NCBI RefSeq assembly: GCF_001854805.1
Contig: NZ_MBLO01000048.1
Span: 1-44,713, forward strand
Source of the DNA: Pseudofrankia coriaricola
GTDB taxonomy: Bacteria; Actinomycetota; Actinomycetes; Frankiales; Frankiaceae
Reading direction: 5' to 3'
DNA: 44,713 nucleotides
The translations under genes and the position numbers were made by a program. Under the pieces are notes generated by a model. It was not told the origin of the DNA, searched no databases, and was given only the letters and a program-made list of their open reading frames with translations. This document shows positions 9,073 through 16,582 of the stretch, one piece after another (position 1 is the stretch's first letter; each line of letters opens with the position of its first letter).

Positions 9073-9092
9073 TTGCGCCGACGTCGGCGCAA
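9073..9092. repeat. 20-bp perfect palindrome at RIT right junction
   Basis: The sequence consists of TTGCGCCGAC immediately followed by its reverse complement GTCGGCGCAA, one base different from the TTGTGCCGAC arm of the left end. With the preceding arm it forms GTCGGCACAA-(6-bp TCGTGC)-TTGCGCCGAC, the layout of a tyrosine-recombinase core site. The second half-palindrome is then the arm facing the integrase CACGA. Confidence 0.8.
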
Positions 9093-9093
9093 C

Positions 9094-9357
9094 CACGACC
9101 TCCGCCACTCGTCGGCGTCGATCCAGCTCGACCAGGGCATCGACCTGACCCTCGTGTCCAAGCGGCTCGGCCACTCGTCCACCACGATCACCGGCACGCT
9201 CTACACCCACCTGCTCCGGTCCACCGGACAGCGCGCTGCGGAGACCCTGGAAAGGGCGATCCCACGACGCATACAAGATCACACCCACACGACACCCACA
9301 ACGATCAACAAAGCAAAAGACCGGCCCGAGGGCCGGTCTGAACCTGCTGGTACGTAA
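9094..9357 (+). pseudogene. int: site-specific tyrosine integrase, 3' part (interrupted)
   Basis: This is the C-terminal catalytic remainder of the split integrase: HDLRHSSASIQLDQGIDLTLVSKRLGHSSTTITGTLYTHLLRS, with the second-box His/Arg, the third-box His (RLGH) and the nucleophilic Tyr (TLYTHL). It has no start of its own, so it is not expected to be expressed as an enzyme. It is undamaged, implying that the RIT insertion is recent or that precise excision can occur. The stop at 9355-9357 is 12 bp from the 3' end of tRNA-Lys, which places the attachment site of the host element at that tRNA. Confidence 0.88.
9318..9339 (-). terminator. rho-independent terminator after tRNA-Lys
   Basis: AGACCGGCCC (9318-9327) and GGGCCGGTCT (9330-9339) are exact reverse complements with only GA between them. 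Read on the minus strand the hairpin is followed by TTTTGCTTTG, a U-rich tail, so it serves the minus-strand tRNA. It overlaps the final codons of the plus-strand integrase fragment. Confidence 0.75.
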
Positions 9358-9369
9358 CAACTTTACGGG

Positions 9370-9442
9370 TGCGCCGCCAGGGACTTGAACCCCGAACCCG
9401 CGGATTAAGAGTCCGCTGCTCTGCCAATTGAGCTAGCGGCGC
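9370..9442 (-). tRNA. tRNA-Lys(CTT)
   Basis: This 73-nt cloverleaf folds fully: acceptor GCGCCGC/GCGGCGC, D-arm GCTC...GAGC, anticodon stem GCGGA/TCCGC around CTCTTAA (anticodon CTT), T-arm CGGGG/CCCTG with TTCAAGT, discriminator A. CCA is not encoded. The 3' end faces the integrase, the usual arrangement when an element integrates at a tRNA 3' end and rebuilds the gene. I found no second copy of the tRNA 3' end in the window, so the far attachment site lies to the left of position 1 or has been lost. Confidence 0.95.
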
Positions 9443-9765
9443 ATGTTCCTCGGTCTTACTTCTTGCTGCTGGCCTTGCCGTCAGGCGCGCCTCCGCGTCG
9501 ACGTGGACGACTGTACCAGCTCGCAGGACGGACGGGTGGGCCGGGGCCCTCTCATCGAGCAAGGCCCATCGTCGATCTGCGCCGGTAAGTCCTGCCCATC
9601 ACCACCTCCACAACCTCGGGCCAACCCAGGCCAATCCGCACCTGACCGTCCGTCAGGCTCGCGGCGTCCCGCCCCCGGCGCCGACCCGCGCTCGACCATG
9701 AAGGCGGCCACCGCCGCGGCCTCATAGGGCCGCAGCCCTGGGGCGATCAACACAGACAGCGCGAT
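9443..9765. other. non-coding region between tRNA-Lys and HTH operon
   Basis: About 320 bp. A minus-strand frame (about 9481-9780, possible product beginning MLTIALSVLIAPGLRPYEAAAVAAF) would start at the divergent face of the operator pair at 9766-9810, but its C-terminal half is low-complexity and I cannot support it as a gene. Nothing else stands out. Confidence 0.4.
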
Positions 9766-9812
9766 CGTCAGCATATGTTGACGACGATTTTTCGTCAGCA
9801 TATGCTGACGAA
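9766..9812 (+). promoter_or_regulatory. promoter with two 18-bp operators for a leaderless gene
   Basis: Two palindromes, CGTCAGCATATGTTGACG (9766-9783, one mismatch) and CGTCAGCATATGCTGACG (9793-9810, perfect), lie 27 bp apart. A promoter is built into them: TTGACG (9778-9783), a 17-bp spacer, TATGCT (9801-9806). The expected start point falls at about 9813, the A of the ATG, so the transcript should be leaderless, and there is no room for a ribosome binding site. On the opposite strand CTGACG-17-TATGCT can be read in mirror image, giving a possible divergent promoter. A repressor bound here would cover both -35 and -10 boxes. Confidence 0.7.
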
Positions 9813-10052
9813 ATGCCAACCGCCGATCTTGACGCTGAGCTCGATGCCGGTCTCGGTGATGCCGTGCGAGCGGTGGACCCCGATACCGGGCTGCGGGCCG
9901 TAGCCCGTCTCCGTCGGCTCGTGGAGCAGTTGGAAGCCGAGCAGGTCGCGGCCGCTCGGCGGGCGGGCTGGTCGTGGCGAGAGATCGCTGTCCGGCTCGG
10001 CGTCACGAAACAGACCGTGCACCGCAAGTACCACCGGACTGACGAAAGCTGA
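9813..10052 (+). CDS. small helix-turn-helix protein, probable autoregulator
   Basis: This 79-residue protein has an N-terminal helical segment (LRAVARLRRLVEQLEAEQVAAARRAG) and a C-terminal helix-turn-helix (WSWREIAVRLGVTKQTVHRKY, about residues 53-73). ATG 9813 lies 2 bp after a perfect operator palindrome and 7 bp after a -10 box, so it is probably translated from a leaderless mRNA. The downstream Clp-N gene follows after 9 bp, making a two-gene operon; this HTH plus Clp-N pairing is common in actinobacteria. The small HTH is the natural candidate to bind the two 18-bp operators and repress its own promoter. That is inferred from position. Confidence 0.8.
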   Translation: MPTADLDAELDAGLGDAVRAVDPDTGLRAVARLRRLVEQLEAEQVAAARRAGWSWREIAVRLGVTKQTVHRKYHRTDES

Positions 10053-10061
10053 GGGGGGCCG

Positions 10062-10775
10062 ATGTTCAGCGGCGACCATCCGGAACTGAGCCGAGCGGTG
10101 GGCCGGGCCATGGCACTGGCCCGTGGCCTTGGGCATGCCCGCGTGGGCAGCGAGCACCTGCTGCTCGTGCTCGCGACGGGCGACGATGCCGTTTCCGCCG
10201 TGCTGGTCAGGCACGGCGCGTCGGCGGCCGTGCTACGGGAAGTCGTCCTGGTGGCCGCGCCCGCCGGGGCTGGAGTGGCAGCTGATCGGGACACCCTGGC
10301 CACGCTCGGCGTGGATGTCGACGGTCTGCTTCGCCTTGCGGGGACGGGGGTGCGGTCGCTGGATCGACCGCCCCTACGCGAGCCGCTGCTTCCGTTGGGC
10401 GCGGCCGCGGCAAGGCGGCGCTGCGCCCGGATGAGCCCGCCGCTGGGCCTCGACGCGCAGGCAGCCTACGAGGCGTCGCTCCGCCTGGCACTCGCCCGCC
10501 GCGAACGCGCGCACCGGCCCGAGCACCTGGCCCTCGCGCTCGGCGCGCTGGACCCCGGTGCCGCGTGGGTGCTCGCGAGTGCGGGCATCGACAGGCACGC
10601 CCTTGTCGCCGACCTGGCAGCCACCTTCCCTCCGCCGCGCCGCAACGCCCTGTTCCGCGCCGAACGCCAGCTCGGGCGCCGAACCCGCGGCCATGACCTC
10701 ATCCGGAGATATGAGCGCACCACGGGACGTACGGCCACGGCGGGCGGCACCGTCGCCGTGCTCATCGACGCCTGA
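10062..10775 (+). CDS. Clp N-terminal (Clp_R repeat) domain protein
   Basis: This 237-residue protein contains two Clp-N type helical repeats. The first (about 1-70: ELSRAVGRAMALARGLGHARVGSEHLLLVLA) and the second (about 128-185: LDAQAAYEASLRLALARRERAHRPEHLALALG) each carry the G/H-x-x-x-x-x-EHLLLAL signature. No AAA+ ATPase module follows, so it is a stand-alone domain that may bind substrates or partners of ClpC/ClpB rather than unfold proteins. GAGGGGGG lies 4 bp before ATG 10062. It is second in an operon with the HTH gene, whose operators probably control both. Confidence 0.85.
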   Translation: MFSGDHPELSRAVGRAMALARGLGHARVGSEHLLLVLATGDDAVSAVLVRHGASAAVLREVVLVAAPAGAGVAADRDTLATLGVDVDGLLRLAGTGVRSLDRPPLREPLLPLGAAAARRRCARMSPPLGLDAQAAYEASLRLALARRERAHRPEHLALALGALDPGAAWVLASAGIDRHALVADLAATFPPPRRNALFRAERQLGRRTRGHDLIRRYERTTGRTATAGGTVAVLIDA

Positions 10776-10879
10776 CCTTGCCACCGGGCGCCGGCTCACG
10801 CGCGGCGGACTCGGCCACCGGGGTCTCACCGCGGAGAATGGTGAGGGCACAGCCGACGACCGCGGAACCACGGAGGACG

Positions 10880-12196
10880 ATGAGCCGCCACCGCTTCCTT
10901 GACCACCCCGGGCCGATCCCGTTGGCGCACCGGGGCGGGGCTGGGCCGTGGCCGGAGAACTCATGGCCGGCGTTCGAGAACGCCGTCGCGCTCGGGTACC
11001 GCTATCTGGAGACCGACGTCCGCGTGACCCGTGACGGGACGGCCATGGTCCTGCACGACTCGACCCTGGAACGGGTGGCGGACCGGCCCGGCCGGCTCGC
11101 CGACCTGCCCCTGGCCGAGGCCAGCCGCGTCCGCCTGCGCCGTCCGTCCATAACGCCCACAACCTCGGAAACGCCGTTCTCGTCGCCGTCGGCGCCCGGC
11201 CAGGCCGTTCCCCACCTCTCCTCTGCTTCCCCCTCCGGCGGTTCGGCGGTCGACCGCGCCCAGGCTGGCGGCCCGGCCGGCAACCCGACTGACAACCCGG
11301 GCGCCGACCGCATCGGCGGCGCCGAGGTTCGTTCGAAGAGCGCCTGGGCGGGTTCGGACGAAGGGGAACCGATCCCACGGCTGGACGAGTTGCTGGACCG
11401 CTGGCCGGAGGTTCGGTTGAACCTCGACGTCAAGGAGCCGGCCGCGCTCGAGCCGATGCTCGCGGCGCTGCGCCGGGCGAACGCACTGGACCGCGTCTGC
11501 GTCACCTCGTTCGACGACGCGGTCGCCCGCGAGGCGCGCCGGCTGGCCGGGCCGGGGCTGTGTGTCGGAGCGGGGCTGTCCGCGATCGCCGTCGCCCGCC
11601 TGTGCAGCGTCCTCCCCCCATGGCTGAGCCTCGCCAGACGAGGCTGGCGACGGCCCGCGGGCGGCAGCGGCAGCCTTCGCCTGAACGGCGACCGCGGCGA
11701 CAACGGCGACAACGGCGACAACGGCGACGCCCATGGTCATGGTCATGGTGTGAGCCAGGCAGGACCGCGGGCGAACAGCGTGTTGGACGCCGAGACGCGC
11801 GACGATGCCCGGCCCGCGGTCGTGAGATCGGAAGATCTTGCCTGCGCCGCCGCCGGTCAGCGCGGCGACATGTCCAACCGCGATGCATCGAACGGTGACG
11901 CGGCCCTGGTGCCGGCCCAGGCCACTGGGGCGGCGAACAGGCAGCCACGGCGGCCTCGCGGTCTGATCGGGCGCGACGTCGTGCAGGTGCCGGTGGCGTT
12001 CCGGGCGCTCCCGGTGTGCGACGCACGGTTCGTGCGCTACATGAACACGCTCGGTCTGCCGGTCCACGTCTGGACGGTCAACGACGAGGCGTCGATGTCC
12101 ATGCTGCTCGAACTCGGCGTCGACGGAATCATCACCGACCGGCCGGAGCTGCTGCGCGACGTTCTGCGCCGCCACAACCTGTGGTCGACCGCCTGA
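10880..12196 (+). CDS. glycerophosphodiester phosphodiesterase with low-complexity inserts
   Basis: This GDPD-type TIM-barrel hydrolase splits glycerophosphodiesters into glycerol-3-phosphate and an alcohol. ATG 10880 follows GGAGG by 5 bp. Signature residues: AHRGG (16-20), PENSWPAF, the metal ligands E-T-D in YLETDVRVTRDG, and HD in VLHDSTLERV. Later blocks are PRLDELLDRWP, LNLDVKE and the C-terminal VHVWTVNDEASMSMLLELGVDGIITDRPELL. At 438 residues it is well above the 240-280 usual for the family because of two inserts: about 95-150 (Pro/Ser/Thr-rich) and about 255-365 (Gly/Asp/Asn/His-rich, including GDNGDNGDNGDAHGHGHG). The core looks intact. No signal peptide is seen, so it is probably cytoplasmic. 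Confidence 0.88.
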   Translation: MSRHRFLDHPGPIPLAHRGGAGPWPENSWPAFENAVALGYRYLETDVRVTRDGTAMVLHDSTLERVADRPGRLADLPLAEASRVRLRRPSITPTTSETPFSSPSAPGQAVPHLSSASPSGGSAVDRAQAGGPAGNPTDNPGADRIGGAEVRSKSAWAGSDEGEPIPRLDELLDRWPEVRLNLDVKEPAALEPMLAALRRANALDRVCVTSFDDAVAREARRLAGPGLCVGAGLSAIAVARLCSVLPPWLSLARRGWRRPAGGSGSLRLNGDRGDNGDNGDNGDAHGHGHGVSQAGPRANSVLDAETRDDARPAVVRSEDLACAAAGQRGDMSNRDASNGDAALVPAQATGAANRQPRRPRGLIGRDVVQVPVAFRALPVCDARFVRYMNTLGLPVHVWTVNDEASMSMLLELGVDGIITDRPELLRDVLRRHNLWSTA

Positions 12197-12289
12197 CCTG
12201 ACATCGGCGCACGGGACTCGTCGGTGCCGTCCCGCGCTGGGACGCCCGTTCACCGGGAGGCTGGGACGTCCGTCCACCAGGTGGCGGCG

Positions 12290-13438
12290 TCACACGCCAG
12301 TCGGGTCACCGTCAGCCGGGCGAGCGCCGTCACCGCCGTCACCGTCACCGTCGTCGCCGCCGTTCCGTTCGGTGGCGAGGGAGGCCGCGATGCCGTCGAT
12401 GAGCCAGGTCAGGCCGTCGGTGAAACGACGGTCGGCGGCGGCGGTCTCGGCCTCGTGGGCGTGGATCACCGAATCGATCCCGAAGTCGGCGATGTGCGGG
12501 TACTCGCCGGTCTCGACCAGCCGGCGCAGGTAGCCCTCGGCCGCCCGGAGCCGCGAGACGTGCTCAGCTCCGACGCCGCCGGCCGTCCCCGCGTCGTCGC
12601 CCGTCTCGTCGCCATGGGACGTCGGCAGACCGGCCAGCTCGCGGACAACCTGGCCGACCGTGTAGGTGTCCACAGCGACCATGATCGCGATCTTTTGTTC
12701 CCTGCCGACGTCCAGCCTGGAGAGGGCGGCGAGCGACTGGTCGAAGTGGCGCAGCGCGTTCGGACCGATCGCGGCGCGCTTCGGGACCACCGACAGCATC
12801 CATGGATATCGCCGCGCCGCGGCGCGGGTGTGATGAGCGATCATCCGCAGCGCCTCCCGCCAGTCCGCCGGCAACTGGCCCGGAACCAGGGACGCCCCCG
12901 CCGCCTCGTTGACCATTAGGTCGATCAGGTCCTGTTTGCGGGAGAAATGCGAGTACAGGCTCATCGGCCGGGCCCGAAGCGCTCCGGCCACCCGCCGGAT
13001 GGACACCGCGTCGATGCCCTCGGCGTCCGCGATCGCCATGGCGGCGGCGACGATCGCCTCCCTGGTCAGCGCCGACGACCGTTCGGCGCGCCGGGGACGC
13101 AGCCACAGCGCCTCCAGCGCTTCGGGATCGTCAGCGGACGCCGGATCCGAACGGTCCGATCCCGGCGGAGCCACCGGTCCGGTCGGATAGGCCGGGGCAT
13201 CTGGGGTTGTTGTCCCACGGCGGGGGCGGCCTCGCCAGCCCAGCAGGCCGAAGGCATCCCCCGTGCTCGCGCGTCGCCCTTCCAGGGGGCCGGCGGGCCC
13301 CACAGCCCCTGGGTGACCGGAGGGCGTGACGTGCCCGGGGTCGCTGGACCCGGACCCGGACGAGTACGGGCCGCCAGGTGGGCCGGACCCGGTGGCGGCG
13401 ACGTTCGGCGTGCGGGGCGTGTCCGCGTGGCCTCGCAT
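12290..13438 (-). CDS. TetR-family regulator with long N-terminal extension
   Basis: This is a DNA-binding repressor of the TetR family with a TetR_C_1-like ligand domain. The HTH lies at about 122-180 (LTREAIVAAAMAIADAEGIDAVSIRRVAGALRARPMSLYSHFSRKQDLIDLM). The C-terminal part (WREALRMIAHHTRAAARRYPW... FDQSLAALSRLDV... YTVGQVVRE) fits the tetracycline-repressor-like sensor. An unusual Gly/Pro/Ser-rich extension of about 120 residues precedes the HTH; a downstream start would remove it, but ATG 13438 is the only ATG before the domain. The tail is Gly/Asp-rich. It is divergent from an MFS efflux gene, with two 15-bp operators between them, so it probably represses both. Confidence 0.85.
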   Translation of the reverse strand: MRGHADTPRTPNVAATGSGPPGGPYSSGSGSSDPGHVTPSGHPGAVGPAGPLEGRRASTGDAFGLLGWRGRPRRGTTTPDAPAYPTGPVAPPGSDRSDPASADDPEALEALWLRPRRAERSSALTREAIVAAAMAIADAEGIDAVSIRRVAGALRARPMSLYSHFSRKQDLIDLMVNEAAGASLVPGQLPADWREALRMIAHHTRAAARRYPWMLSVVPKRAAIGPNALRHFDQSLAALSRLDVGREQKIAIMVAVDTYTVGQVVRELAGLPTSHGDETGDDAGTAGGVGAEHVSRLRAAEGYLRRLVETGEYPHIADFGIDSVIHAHEAETAAADRRFTDGLTWLIDGIAASLATERNGGDDGDGDGGDGARPADGDPTGV

Positions 13439-13546
13439 CGCCCAAGGATACGGAGCTGATTGGACCCTGTCCGGAATCTGAGATCATCAGGCCACCGGCA
13501 GGCCGCGCCACGCGTCAGAGGGCGGAACGCGCCGGAAGCCCGCGCT

Positions 13547-13580
13547 CGATACGCCGTATCGAAGGCGATACACTGTATCG
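13547..13580. promoter_or_regulatory. twin TetR operators in the tetR/MFS intergenic region
   Basis: CGATAC-GCC-GTATCG (13547-13561) and CGATAC-ACT-GTATCG (13566-13580) are two inverted repeats with identical 6-bp arms and 3-bp spacers, with centres 19 bp apart. They lie in the 366-bp gap between the TetR gene and the divergent MFS gene. TACACT (13569-13574), inside the second operator, is a plausible plus-strand -10 box. The rest of 13439-13804 holds no supported gene. Confidence 0.75.
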
Positions 13581-13804
13581 GTCAGCCATGGTCGCCATCC
13601 CAAGGCTGGCATCACGACGCGCTCCACGCTCCGCCGCCGCCGGAAACTCGCCACCGCCGTGCCCTGGCCCGGCGCGAACCGCCGGGCCGAAGGCGGGCCG
13701 CCGGCGGCGCGCCGACGACACTGGCAACTGGCAACGACGACCACCACCCGTGCGGGGCCCTCCGTCGAAGACCCAGGGCACCCATCGCCCCAACGGAGAG
13801 GCCG

Positions 13805-15541
13805 ATGAGCTCGTCATCCCCCGCGGCGCCCCGGACCGCCCGGCAGACCTCCCCGGCCGGCGCCGGCACCAGCGCGAAGGGCGAGAAGCTCGACCCGGCG
13901 CTGGTCCGGCTCGCGCTTGTCATCCTGGTCGGCGTCGTCGCCGTGCAGCTGGATGCGACGATCACCTCCGTCGCCATCCAGACCCTCGGCAAAGAGTTCG
14001 ACGTCGGCGTCTCGACGATCCAGTGGGTCTCCACCGGCTACCTGCTGGCACTGGCGATGGTGATCCCGCTGACCGGCTGGTCGGTCGAGCGGTTCGGCGG
14101 CAAGCGGATGTGGATTCTGTCGCTGGGCATGTTCCTGGTCGGCTCGGCGCTGTGCGGCGTCGCCTGGTCGGCGAGCAGCCTGATCGGGTTCCGGGTGCTG
14201 CAAGGCCTGGGCGGTGGTCTACTGCTACCGCTGATGCAAACGATCTTGGCGCAGGCAGCCGGCCCGGCTCAGTTGCCGAAGGTGATGGCGGCGGTCTCCC
14301 TCCCGGCGGTCGTGACCCCGGTACTCGGTCCGGTCCTCGGCGGCGTGATCGTCGACAACATCAGCTGGCGCTGGATCTTCTTCATCAACATCCCGGTCTG
14401 CCTCATCGCGATCTTCCTTGCCCAGCGCGTCCTGCCGGCCACCCGGGCAAGCGAACGCCATCCGCTCGACGTCGTGGGCCTGGCGCTGCTCTCCCCCGGC
14501 CTGGCCGTTGCCGTCTACGGCTTCTCGGAGGCTGGCAGCAAGGGCAACTTCGCCAACGCGCATGTGCTGGTCCCGATGCTGATCGGGCTTGCGCTGCTCG
14601 CCGCCTTCGCCGTGCACGCGCTGCGCACCAAGGTCGAGCCGATCATCGACCTGCGGCTGTTGCGCAACCCGGCGTTCCTCGGTTCGACGACCCTGATGTT
14701 CCTGTTCGGCATGTCGCTGTTCGGCGCGATGTTCCTGACGCCCCTTTTCGAGCAGATTGCCCGCGGTCGGGACGCGACCGGCGCCGGGCTGCTGCTCGCG
14801 CCGCAGGGCCTCGGCCTGGGAATCGGGATGATCTTGGTCGCCCCACGGGCGAACAGGATCTCCCCGCGCGTAATGGTGATCTTCGGCCTCGCTCTGACCG
14901 TGCTCGGCTCGATCGCCTATACCCAGGCCGGCCGCGGCCCGAGCGAGTGGCTGCTCGGGTTCTCGCTGGCCGTGCGGGGCGTCGGCATGGCCGTGACGAT
15001 GATCCCGGTGATGACCGCGACCTACCACGGGCTGCGCCACGACCAGATCCCGCGGGCGACCACGGCGTCGCGGATCCTGCAGCAGATCGGCGGCTCGATC
15101 GGCACCGCGGTGCTCGCCGTCGTCCTCGCGACCCAGATCCGCGGGCACGCCGGCGCTGGCGCCTCGATCGCGGTGGCGGGTGGCTCGGGGGATGGGCCGA
15201 TCCCCAGCTGGGTCGCCGACGCGTTCGGGACGACGTTCTGGCTGCCGGTGATCTTCACGGTCGTCTCGGTACCGGCGGCCTTCCTCCTGCCCAGGCGCCT
15301 TGCCGGCGCCGAGGCCGCCGTGGCCGGGCCCGCGGCGACGACCGAGCCCGCCGGCGTCGGCGCGGCCGTGTCCGTATCCACGGACGGCGTCGAGATCGTG
15401 ACAGCCGCGCCCAGCGTGACGGCGGGCGCGACGGAGGCCGTCGCGATCGAGGCGAACGCGAACGGGCAGGAGCCGTCGTCGCCGCCCCCGGCCCCACGGT
15501 CGGCCCCCGAGCACGCGTCTCCGACCGCCGTGCCCGACTGA
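13805..15541 (+). CDS. DHA2-family (EmrB/QacA-type) MFS drug efflux transporter
   Basis: This is a proton-coupled multidrug exporter with about 14 predicted membrane segments, 578 residues. ATG 13805 has GGAGAGG 4 bp upstream; longer open frame upstream runs through the operators and is not coding. Family motifs: LDATITSVAIQTL in TM1, the cytoplasmic loop GWSVERFGGKRM (motif A), GFRVLQGLGGGLLLPLMQTI, and motif C PVLGPVLGGVIVDNISWRWIFFINIP in TM5. About 80 residues of Ala/Val-rich low-complexity cytoplasmic tail follow the last helix (FLLPRRLAG). The upstream twin operators and divergent TetR gene suggest substrate-induced expression. Confidence 0.92.
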   Translation: MSSSSPAAPRTARQTSPAGAGTSAKGEKLDPALVRLALVILVGVVAVQLDATITSVAIQTLGKEFDVGVSTIQWVSTGYLLALAMVIPLTGWSVERFGGKRMWILSLGMFLVGSALCGVAWSASSLIGFRVLQGLGGGLLLPLMQTILAQAAGPAQLPKVMAAVSLPAVVTPVLGPVLGGVIVDNISWRWIFFINIPVCLIAIFLAQRVLPATRASERHPLDVVGLALLSPGLAVAVYGFSEAGSKGNFANAHVLVPMLIGLALLAAFAVHALRTKVEPIIDLRLLRNPAFLGSTTLMFLFGMSLFGAMFLTPLFEQIARGRDATGAGLLLAPQGLGLGIGMILVAPRANRISPRVMVIFGLALTVLGSIAYTQAGRGPSEWLLGFSLAVRGVGMAVTMIPVMTATYHGLRHDQIPRATTASRILQQIGGSIGTAVLAVVLATQIRGHAGAGASIAVAGGSGDGPIPSWVADAFGTTFWLPVIFTVVSVPAAFLLPRRLAGAEAAVAGPAATTEPAGVGAAVSVSTDGVEIVTAAPSVTAGATEAVAIEANANGQEPSSPPPAPRSAPEHASPTAVPD

Positions 15542-15571
15542 GCGGCGCCGACACCCAGTCCCGCCTTTCGC

Positions 15572-15605
15572 GGGGGTGAGGGTCGCCGACGCGCCCCTCA
15601 CCCCC
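15572..15605. terminator. bidirectional hairpin between convergent genes
   Basis: GGGGGTGAGGG (15572-15582) pairs perfectly with CCCTCACCCCC (15595-15605) across a 12-nt loop. It sits in the 97-bp gap between the convergent MFS and SDR genes. There is no T-run, as is common for actinomycete terminators. Confidence 0.7.
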
Positions 15606-15638
15606 ACATCTCGTCATCGGCCCGATGGCGAGAGCCGG

Positions 15639-16403
15639 CTAGCGCGGGGCCATGCGGATGGCGCCGTCGAGGCGGATGACCTCGCCGTTGAGCATCGGGT
15701 TGGCGACGATGTGCTCGACCAGCGCGGCGTACTCGTCCGGGTCGCCGAGCCGGCTGGGATGCGGAGTCTGCCTGCCCAGGGACTCCTGCGCCTCCTTCGG
15801 CAGGCTCGCGAGCAGCGGCGTCGCGAACAGGCCGGGCGCGATAGTGACGACGCGGATCAGCTTGTCGGCGAGGTCACGGGCGATCGGCAGCGTCATGCCG
15901 GCGATGCCGCCCTTGGATGCCGAGTACGCCGCCTGGCCGATCTGGCCGTCGAACGCCGCGACCGACGCCGTATTGACGATGACGCCCCGCTCGCCACCGG
16001 GCAGCGGCTCGGTGCGCGCGATCCGCTCCGCGCCGAGGCGCAGCACGTTGAACGTGCCGATCAGGTTGACGCCGACGACCTTGGCGAACAGGTCCAGCGG
16101 GTGGACACCCGCCCGGCCGAGCACCCGGGCCGGCGGGCCGATGCCCGCGCAGTTCACCACCAGGCGCAGCGCTCCCAGCTGTTCGGCCAGGTCCAGGGCC
16201 GCGGCGACCGCGCCCTCGTCGGTGACGTCGGCCGCGGCGAACCGGGCTCGCTCGCCGAGTTCCGCGGCGGCCTGCTCACCCGCGCTGGTCGGCAGGTCGA
16301 GCAGCACCACGCTCGCCCCGGCCTTGGTCATCCGACGGGCCGTCGCGAGCCCGAGGCCCGAGGCGCCGCCGGTGACGACGGCTACCGCACCCGCTATCTC
16401 CAC
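15639..16403 (-). CDS. HSD10-type short-chain 3-hydroxyacyl-CoA dehydrogenase
   Basis: This 254-residue SDR uses NAD+ to oxidise 3-hydroxyacyl-CoA (or related 2-methyl or steroid CoA substrates). GTG 16403 is preferred because it gives the family-length N-terminus [18 protein letters not shown]; upstream codons are Asp/His/Glu-rich filler. Visible features: cofactor motif TGGASGLG (11-18), NCAGIG (84-89), Asn113, Ser147, catalytic Tyr160 and Lys164 (YSASK), and the HSD10-like blocks [40 protein letters not shown] and [17 protein letters not shown]. It is in line with a racemase and FadB/FadA-like genes. Because the FadB-like protein nearby has lost its NAD-binding domain, this SDR could provide the missing dehydrogenation. 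Confidence 0.9.
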   Translation of the reverse strand: MEIAGAVAVVTGGASGLGLATARRMTKAGASVVLLDLPTSAGEQAAAELGERARFAAADVTDEGAVAAALDLAEQLGALRLVVNCAGIGPPARVLGRAGVHPLDLFAKVVGVNLIGTFNVLRLGAERIARTEPLPGGERGVIVNTASVAAFDGQIGQAAYSASKGGIAGMTLPIARDLADKLIRVVTIAPGLFATPLLASLPKEAQESLGRQTPHPSRLGDPDEYAALVEHIVANPMLNGEVIRLDGAIRMAPR

Positions 16404-16582
16404 GTGTCCTGCCCCTTCATGTTCATGCTCTCCTGGTGCGTCGCCATCCTGGTTCGCCGTCGCACACGCACAGTCCATCATAATGAGCACTCACTCATAA
16501 GCGCTCCCGACTCACGCCGTGCCGGAGCTCCGGCCTATGCCCGTGCCGGCGCCTCGGCCTAGGCAGCGGCCCGGGCGTCGGC

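Larger units (their letters stand above)
5693..9093 (-). mobile_element. RIT (Recombinase In Trio) element inserted in int
   Basis: This element of about 3.4 kb carries three consecutive tyrosine recombinase genes on the minus strand, each overlapping the next by 4 bp (GTGA). That is the defining layout of RIT elements (RitA-RitB-RitC). Both ends carry copies of TTGTGCCGAC or its one-base variant TTGCGCCGAC. CACGA occurs at both junctions (5688-5692 and 9094-9098) as a likely target duplication. Excision of one copy restores the integrase frame exactly. No other cargo is visible. All three recombinases keep their catalytic residues and are full length, so the element may be active. Confidence 0.88.

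Noticed and set aside
1-9369. Second attachment site of the tRNA-Lys element
   Set aside because: No second copy of the tRNA 3' end was found in the window; the far end of the element must lie outside it or be degraded.
9481-9819. Minus-strand frame divergent from the HTH gene
   Set aside because: The N-terminal part is tempting because the operators form a mirror promoter, but the C-terminal half is low-complexity and no ribosome binding site or family is visible.
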